From: Planctomycetales bacterium
GTDB taxonomy: Bacteria > Planctomycetota > SBBH01
Length of the DNA: 17,932 nucleotides
Assembly: GCA_005239795.1 (NCBI GenBank)
Contig: SBBH01000123.1
Coordinates: 1 to 17,932 of the forward strand
Direction of reading: 5' to 3'
Shown: positions 13,888-17,932 of the stretch, piece after piece
How positions within the stretch are numbered: position 1 is the stretch's first letter
Layout of the letters: each line of letters begins with the position of its first letter
The notes under the pieces: model-generated
The model's database searches: none
What the model saw: the letters and a program-made list of their open reading frames with translations, nothing else
Told to the model about the DNA's origin: nothing
Program-made: the position numbers and the translations under genes

Positions 13888-15414
13888 TCACCGAACCACT
13901 CGTTCTATGGTCCGCACCGGTTCCAGAGGGGCGCTGGTCCAGATGAGGTGTCGCCGCCATACGGTAAACTTCATGAGGATCGCCGCGCTGACCACTATGA
14001 CCGTGGCGATCGCCACGATCCCCAAGAGCCAGCCGGGCCAGGCGCCGGCGACGCGTTTCACGAGGGTCCCGAAGAGGAGGGCCGCGAGGAGGATCACGGC
14101 CGCCGGTAGGAAATACCACAGAAGGAAACTCCATCCGCTCCCGCCAAAAAGGGCGATCAGGATAGGGCCGGCGAAGATGACCAAGATGCAACAGAGCAGG
14201 AAATGAAGGGAAGCGTTGTGTGTTTTACGTTCGGGCTCCTCCTCCTTCGGCATGGCCAGCCAGAGGAAAAAATAGGCGACGATCCCGCCTCCCCAGAGAA
14301 GGGTGGTGAGCAGGAACGCAAGGCGAGCCCAGATCGGGTCCCAGCCGTAGCGATCGGCGATCCCGCCGCAGACGCCGCCGAGGATCTTTCCCTCGCGGCG
14401 CCTCACCAGCCTCTTCGGGGCGGGGGGCGCTTGACTTGCCGGGATGCCGGCCGCTCTGCCGGTCCGGCCCGTCTCGGTGATCTGCGTCACGTCGCGCCCC
14501 ACCTCGCTCGCCTTCTGGTAGCGCAGTTCCGGATCCGCCTCGAGCGTTTTTAAGACCACCTCGTCGAGCCGGACGTCCACCTGGACCTTCCGCGACGGGG
14601 GGGCGAATTTTCCGAGCGGCAGTTCCCCCGTGAGCATTTCGTAAAGCACGACGCCCAGCGAATAGATGTCGGCGCGGTGGTCGGCCTGCTTGGCCGAGCG
14701 GCGCGCCTCCGGGGCCATGTAGTCGGAGGTCCCCATGACGGTGCCGCTCTGCGTGATGGCGGGGAACTCCGCGGGCTTGTCGCTCTGCATCAGGCGCGCC
14801 AGGCCAAAGTCGGCGATCTTCGGCTGGCCCGACTTCGTGAAAAGGATGTTCTCGGGCTTCACGTCCCGGTGGATAATCCCGCGCTCATGAGCGTAGGCCA
14901 AGGCGTCGCAGAGCATCGGGACCATCTTCAGGGCCTCCTCGGGGGAAAGCTTCCCCTGGTGGAGGATCTTCCGCAGGTTCACCCCATCGACATATTCCAT
15001 GATGAAGAAATAGCGCCCCTTCCAGACCCCCTTGTCGATGATCGAGACGATGTTCGGATGGCTCAAGTTCGCCAGCGCCGCCGCCTCGCGGCTGAACCGC
15101 TCGACGAAGGCGGGGTCCTTCGAGAATCGCTCGGCCAGGATCTTGAGCGCCACCTTGCGCCCGAGCGACTGCTGGACCGCCAGATAGACCTCTCCCATCC
15201 CGCCCCGGCCGATCATCCGATCGATGACGTAACCGTTCACTGATTCCCCGGGGCGCAGAAGATCCTCCGGCAGGAGGGGGGCGGCCCCCGGCGGGTAGGG
15301 GTGTGTCGAAGCCTCAAAAGAGGTGGCCGCGGCGGCCGCGCCGCAGGAAGGGCAGAGGGACGTTCCGGCGGGAAGATCGGCCGTTTTGCCGCAGGCTTGG
15401 CAGGTGTAGGTCAT
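13888..15414 (-). CDS. Membrane Ser/Thr protein kinase with N-terminal zinc ribbon and C-terminal PspC domain
   Basis: 508 aa from the ATG at 15414; the frame runs to 15519, but the zinc ribbon starts naturally at MTYTCQACG. Zinc ribbon C5/C8...C21/C24. Hanks-type kinase about 61-315: GRGGMGEV (69-76), ATP Lys91 in VALK, HRDVKPEN (182-189), DFG (202-204), GTSDYMAPE (228-236). The RD-type loop and all catalytic residues are intact. A basic RRREGK stretch leads into a PspC domain (about 333-390: LGGVCGGIADRYGWDP, then a membrane helix). Three further hydrophobic segments follow (about 403-424, 428-450, 460-482). The catalytic domain should face the cytoplasm. PspC normally senses membrane stress in the Psp system, so the kinase may report envelope state. 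It lies directly downstream of the FHA-sigma-54 activator gene, with a sigma-54-like promoter between them. Confidence 0.9.
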   Translation of the reverse strand: MTYTCQACGKTADLPAGTSLCPSCGAAAAATSFEASTHPYPPGAAPLLPEDLLRPGESVNGYVIDRMIGRGGMGEVYLAVQQSLGRKVALKILAERFSKDPAFVERFSREAAALANLSHPNIVSIIDKGVWKGRYFFIMEYVDGVNLRKILHQGKLSPEEALKMVPMLCDALAYAHERGIIHRDVKPENILFTKSGQPKIADFGLARLMQSDKPAEFPAITQSGTVMGTSDYMAPEARRSAKQADHRADIYSLGVVLYEMLTGELPLGKFAPPSRKVQVDVRLDEVVLKTLEADPELRYQKASEVGRDVTQITETGRTGRAAGIPASQAPPAPKRLVRRREGKILGGVCGGIADRYGWDPIWARLAFLLTTLLWGGGIVAYFFLWLAMPKEEEPERKTHNASLHFLLCCILVIFAGPILIALFGGSGWSFLLWYFLPAAVILLAALLFGTLVKRVAGAWPGWLLGIVAIATVIVVSAAILMKFTVWRRHLIWTSAPLEPVRTIERVVR

Positions 15415-15421
15415 GGGGGTG

Positions 15422-15449
15422 TCTATAGCTATAGCATCTCTTGTGCCAA
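15422..15449 (-). promoter_or_regulatory. Overlapping sigma-54-like and sigma-70-like promoters of the kinase gene
   Basis: Read on the minus strand, TGGCAC-AAGAG-ATGCT (15448 down to 15433) has the exact GG-N10-GC spacing of a sigma-54 promoter, with one mismatch to TGGCAC-N5-TTGCW. Over the same bases, TTGGCA (15449-15444), a 16-bp spacer and TATAGA (15427-15422) form a sigma-70-like promoter. The -10 ends 7 nt before the ATG at 15414. Predicted starts would give an mRNA with a leader of 0 nt (sigma-70) or about 8 nt (sigma-54). There is no Shine-Dalgarno. The 12-bp palindrome CTATAGCTATAG (15423-15434) is part of this site. Confidence 0.5.
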
Positions 15450-15489
15450 CCGATTTCCCTAGTGGAGTTAAGAAGGCGCCGCGGAAATA

Positions 15490-15506
15490 CTGAAAACGAT
15501 TTTCAG
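15490..15506. promoter_or_regulatory. Palindrome, candidate activator site or terminator stem
   Basis: CTGAAAA-CGA-TTTTCAG is a perfect 7-bp inverted repeat. It sits about 70-85 bp upstream of the predicted sigma-54 start, where enhancer-binding proteins often bind. The FHA-sigma-54 activator encoded just upstream has a Fis-type HTH that could use it. It also lies about 95 bp after that gene's stop, so a terminator stem followed by TATTT is the alternative. Confidence 0.4.
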
Positions 15507-15599
15507 CGGGCCTGAACATTTTGATCGGCGGCCGGGGGGGCTGCGTCCTCGACGATCCGGCCGTCTCGGATCAAAGGAGCGCAGCCGCGACGCGCCGGC

Positions 15600-16913
15600 T
15601 CACGCGTCTCTCTCTTTCGTTTTGGACGCTTTGGGCAATTCGGGTTCGAGGCGATAGACGCAGATCTTGCGCCGCAGTGTGGGCCAGGAGACCCCGAGGA
15701 GCTTGGCGGCTTCCCCTTTGAGGCCGCGTGTCTTCGCCAGGGCCCGGCGTATCGCTTCCTTCTCGGCCGACGCCAGCGACAGCGTTTGGGGATCTTCTGC
15801 GGAGGGGGACTGAGAGGGGCCCGCCAGATCGAACGCCGCCGCCTCGAGCATCGGACCATCCGACAAGATCACCGCCCGCTCGACGACGTTCTGGAGCTCG
15901 CGGATATTCCCCGGCCATGAATATTGGGAAAGGCGGGCAAGCGCCGCGTCTCTGATCCCCTCGTGGGGCTTTCCGAGGCGCCGGGCCGTCCGGGCGGCGA
16001 CATGGCGCGCCAGGATCGGGATATCCTCCCGGCGCTCCCGGAGCGCGGGGACGCGCACGGGAAGGGCCGCGAGCCTGTGGTAAAGATCCTCTCGGAACAC
16101 CTTCAGGCCAACGGCCTGGGGGAGGTCCCTGTTGGTCGCCGCGACGATCCGGACGTCGGATGCCACCTCGCGGGTGCCGCCGACGCGGTAGAAGGTCCTC
16201 TCCTGCAGCGCCCTCAGAAGCTTGGGTTGGAGCGGCAAGGGAAGCTCCCCGATCTCGTCCAAAAAGAGCGTGCCGCCCGTGGCCAGCTCGAATTTCCCCT
16301 CGCGGCGCGCCGTTGCCCCCGTGAAGGCCCCTTCCTCGGCGCCGAACAGCTCCGACTCGAAGAGCGTCTCGGGGATCGCGGCGCAGTTGACGGCGACGAA
16401 AGGGCCCTGGGGGCGCTTGCTGGAGCGGTGGATCCAGCGGGTGATGAGTTCCTTGCCAGTGCCCGTTTCTCCGGTCACCAGCACTGGCGCGTCGGCGGCG
16501 GCGACCTTTTCCGCGGCCGCCAGGCAGGACCGGAAGGCCGGAGATTCCCCCACGAGCTCCACGTCTTCGATCGTGGTGCCGATCTGGAAGCGCCGGGGAG
16601 GTGCTCCGAGGAGGGTGGACCCCTGCGGCGCGTCCTCCTGGAAGACGAAGGTGTGATCCCCCACGGACAAGAGATCCCCGTGCACCAGCGCCATCTCCTT
16701 AATCTTCCGGCCGTTGACGAAGGTTCCATTCTGGCTTTTCAAGTCCCGGACGATCCAGCGCGCGCCGTCAGCACGGATCTCGGTGTGGCGGCGGCTGGCG
16801 GTCGGTTCCGCAAGCGCCACCGTGGAGGCGGGATCCCGCCCGATGAGACAAGCTTCCGCGAAGGCGAAGAAGGCCCCCTTCATCGGGCCGTGTGTCGCCA
16901 TGAGGCGCGCCAT
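15600..16913 (-). CDS. FHA-domain sigma-54-dependent transcriptional activator (enhancer-binding protein)
   Basis: 437 aa from the ATG at 16913, which begins right at the FHA domain; the frame extends to 17000 without family resemblance. FHA about 1-95: GRDP (25-28), SRRH (40-43) and QNGTFVNG (61-68), the residues that bind phosphothreonine. AAA+ sigma-54 domain about 118-350: Walker A GETGTGKE (148-155), GAFTGA (195-200) contacting sigma-54, Walker B GGTLFLDE (213-220), and an Arg-rich RERREDIP (292-299). A Fis-type HTH lies at about 383-417 (EAIRRALAKTRGLKGEAAKLLG). All parts look functional. In this class the FHA domain replaces the receiver, so activity is gated by a Ser/Thr kinase; one is encoded immediately downstream. 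A TAGAAT hexamer ends 7 nt before the ATG and there is no Shine-Dalgarno, which suggests a leaderless mRNA. It is divergent from clpB. Confidence 0.95.
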   Translation of the reverse strand: MARLMATHGPMKGAFFAFAEACLIGRDPASTVALAEPTASRRHTEIRADGARWIVRDLKSQNGTFVNGRKIKEMALVHGDLLSVGDHTFVFQEDAPQGSTLLGAPPRRFQIGTTIEDVELVGESPAFRSCLAAAEKVAAADAPVLVTGETGTGKELITRWIHRSSKRPQGPFVAVNCAAIPETLFESELFGAEEGAFTGATARREGKFELATGGTLFLDEIGELPLPLQPKLLRALQERTFYRVGGTREVASDVRIVAATNRDLPQAVGLKVFREDLYHRLAALPVRVPALRERREDIPILARHVAARTARRLGKPHEGIRDAALARLSQYSWPGNIRELQNVVERAVILSDGPMLEAAAFDLAGPSQSPSAEDPQTLSLASAEKEAIRRALAKTRGLKGEAAKLLGVSWPTLRRKICVYRLEPELPKASKTKERDA

Positions 16914-17072
16914 GGCCCGGATTCTAAGGTCATATTGGCAAAAATTCCTGGCGTTCGTGAAATTTTCCGCGGGCCACCCTGTTTTTATCATCGCAACCAT
17001 CGTTTTTTCAATGGCTTACCGCGTCTCTTTCGATGGGATGCCCTGGTACATCATTCGCGTTTAACAAACGTG
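16914..17072. other. Divergent promoter region between the sigma-54 activator and clpB
   Basis: 159 bp, more A+T-rich than its surroundings. On the plus strand TATCAT (16986-16991, 5 of 6 to TATAAT) with the poor -35 TTTTCC at 17-bp spacing is the best clpB promoter candidate, giving a leader of about 75 nt. On the minus strand it holds the activator's TAGAAT. I found no heat-shock operator. Confidence 0.35.
16921..16926 (-). promoter_or_regulatory. Candidate -10 element of the FHA-sigma-54 activator (leaderless)
   Basis: TAGAAT on the minus strand is followed by CCGGGCC (7 nt) and then ATG, the spacing expected if transcription starts at the A of the start codon. No Shine-Dalgarno lies in the leader and no good -35 is seen. 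It also favours 16913 over the upstream in-frame ATGs near 17000. Confidence 0.4.
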
Positions 17073-17932
17073 ATGGCTTTTCGGTTCGATAAACTGACGG
17101 TCAAGGCCCAGGAGGCGCTCGAACGCGCCAAGTCTCTGGCCGAGGGGCGGGGGCACCCGGCCCTGGAGCCGATCCACCTTTTAGCGGCTCTTCTCGAGGA
17201 ACAGGACGGGATCGTCCGCGGGCTTCTCCTCAAGATCGGTGTAAACCTTGATCAGCTCAAGAAAGTGGTCGATGGCGAGCTCCGGCAGCTCCCCGAGGTA
17301 AAGGGGGCGGGCGACGTGCGCCTCTCGCCGACGCTCTCCAAGGTGTTCGACGTCGCCCAGAAGGAGGCGGACCGCCTGAAGGACCAATTCATTTCGACCG
17401 AACATCTGCTGTTGGCGCTGGCAAAAGTCGCGAGCCAGGCCAAGGAGGCGCTCGCGGTCAACGCCGTCGGGGAAGAGGATCTTCTGCGGGGGTTGACCGC
17501 GGTGCGGGGGACGCAGACCGTGACCGACCAGAATCCGGAGGTCAAATACCAGGCGCTCGAGAAGTACGGCCGGGACCTGGTGGAACTCGCCCGCCATGGG
17601 AAGATCGACCCGGTGATCGGCCGCGACGCCGAGGTGAGGCGCGTCGTCCAGGTGCTGTCGCGCCGCACGAAAAACAATCCGGTTCTGATCGGGGAGCCGG
17701 GCGTCGGGAAGACCGCGATCGTCGAGGGGCTCGCCCAGCGGATCGTCTCGGGGGACGTCCCTGAGAGCCTGAAAGGGAAACGTATCGTGGGGCTCGACAT
17801 GGGGGCCTTGGTCGCCGGCACCAAGTACCGCGGCGAGTTCGAGGACCGCTTGAAAGCGGTCCTCAAGGAGGTGACCTCTTCGGATGGCCAGGTGGTTCTC
17901 TTTATCGACGAGTTGCACACGGTGGTGGGGGC
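17073..17932 (+). CDS. clpB: ClpB-type AAA+ disaggregase, N-terminal part (3' end outside the window)
   Basis: The first 286 residues of a Hsp100 ATPase. The double Clp-N domain covers about 1-145 (FDKLTVKAQEAL, HPALEPIHLLAALL, then FISTEHLLLALAK). The start of AAA+ domain 1 follows, with ALEKYGRDLVELARHGKIDPVIGRD (about 165-189), RRTKNNPVLIGEPGVGKT (Walker A 207-214) and VVLFIDE (Walker B 274-280). Sequence and spacing fit ClpB, which with DnaK rescues aggregated proteins; ClpB is told from ClpA/ClpC by the middle coiled coil, which lies beyond the edge, so the assignment is likely but not final. The ATG at 17073 is preceded in frame by a GTG at 17070. There is no Shine-Dalgarno. A 17-codon frame ends 8 nt upstream. 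No CIRCE element or sigma-32-type promoter is visible. Confidence 0.92.
   Translation, partial: MAFRFDKLTVKAQEALERAKSLAEGRGHPALEPIHLLAALLEEQDGIVRGLLLKIGVNLDQLKKVVDGELRQLPEVKGAGDVRLSPTLSKVFDVAQKEADRLKDQFISTEHLLLALAKVASQAKEALAVNAVGEEDLLRGLTAVRGTQTVTDQNPEVKYQALEKYGRDLVELARHGKIDPVIGRDAEVRRVVQVLSRRTKNNPVLIGEPGVGKTAIVEGLAQRIVSGDVPESLKGKRIVGLDMGALVAGTKYRGEFEDRLKAVLKEVTSSDGQVVLFIDELHTVVG

Noticed and set aside
1..17932. CRISPR arrays, IS elements, tRNA or rRNA genes, toxin-antitoxin or restriction genes
   Set aside because: I looked for evenly spaced direct repeats, transposase or integrase motifs and conserved RNA sequences by eye and saw none.

Overview
The window is G+C-rich bacterial chromosomal DNA, densely coded on both strands. 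No rRNA or tRNA gene was seen, so the lineage cannot be named. A PilB/GspE-type pilus ATPase, a type III glutamine synthetase, MshEN and PilZ cyclic-di-GMP modules, a sigma-54 activator, a eukaryote-like Ser/Thr kinase and an RsbW/STAS-type partner-switching pair fit a free-living, Gram-negative-type bacterium with a large signalling repertoire. I see no plasmid, phage, IS or CRISPR genes.

Layout. Bases 1-3363 (+) hold the tail of an M1 aminopeptidase, a glycosylasparaginase-type Ntn-hydrolase, a fumarylacetoacetate-hydrolase-family enzyme and a helical-repeat/PilZ protein. Bases 3417-4109 (-) encode a DPM1-like glycosyltransferase, divergent from a RecD2 helicase (4163-6334, +). RecD2 meets, stop codon on stop codon, a minus-strand pair: a stand-alone MshEN protein followed by the pilus ATPase. 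Next are two convergent genes overlapping by 50 nt: a STAS-zinc ribbon-dead HATPase protein (+) and an HU-pseudoreceiver-HATPase protein (-). Further minus-strand genes are glnN, a membrane Ser/Thr kinase with a PspC domain, and an FHA-sigma-54 activator. A divergent clpB (+) runs off the right edge.

How they may work together. The most unusual region is 9063-11169. An anti-sigma-type kinase domain with intact N and G boxes is fused to a DNA-binding HU domain. It faces a STAS protein whose own C-terminal domain looks like a decayed copy of that kinase domain. This suggests a partner-switching module tied to DNA or the nucleoid. A second plausible circuit lies at 13888-16913. The FHA-sigma-54 activator gene is directly upstream of the Ser/Thr kinase gene, and the gap between them holds a sigma-54-like promoter (GG-N10-GC) and an upstream palindrome. 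The activator could therefore switch on the kinase that supplies phosphothreonine for its FHA domain.

Translation signals are uneven. glnN and the STAS gene have strong Shine-Dalgarno sequences. Several other genes have a -10-like hexamer 7-10 nt before the start codon and no Shine-Dalgarno, which suggests leaderless or near-leaderless mRNAs. The STAS gene has no ATG, GTG or TTG start that would include its whole STAS domain; an ATT behind GGAGGGG is the best candidate. Functional assignments rest on motif recognition by eye. Start choices, promoters and circuits are inferences.
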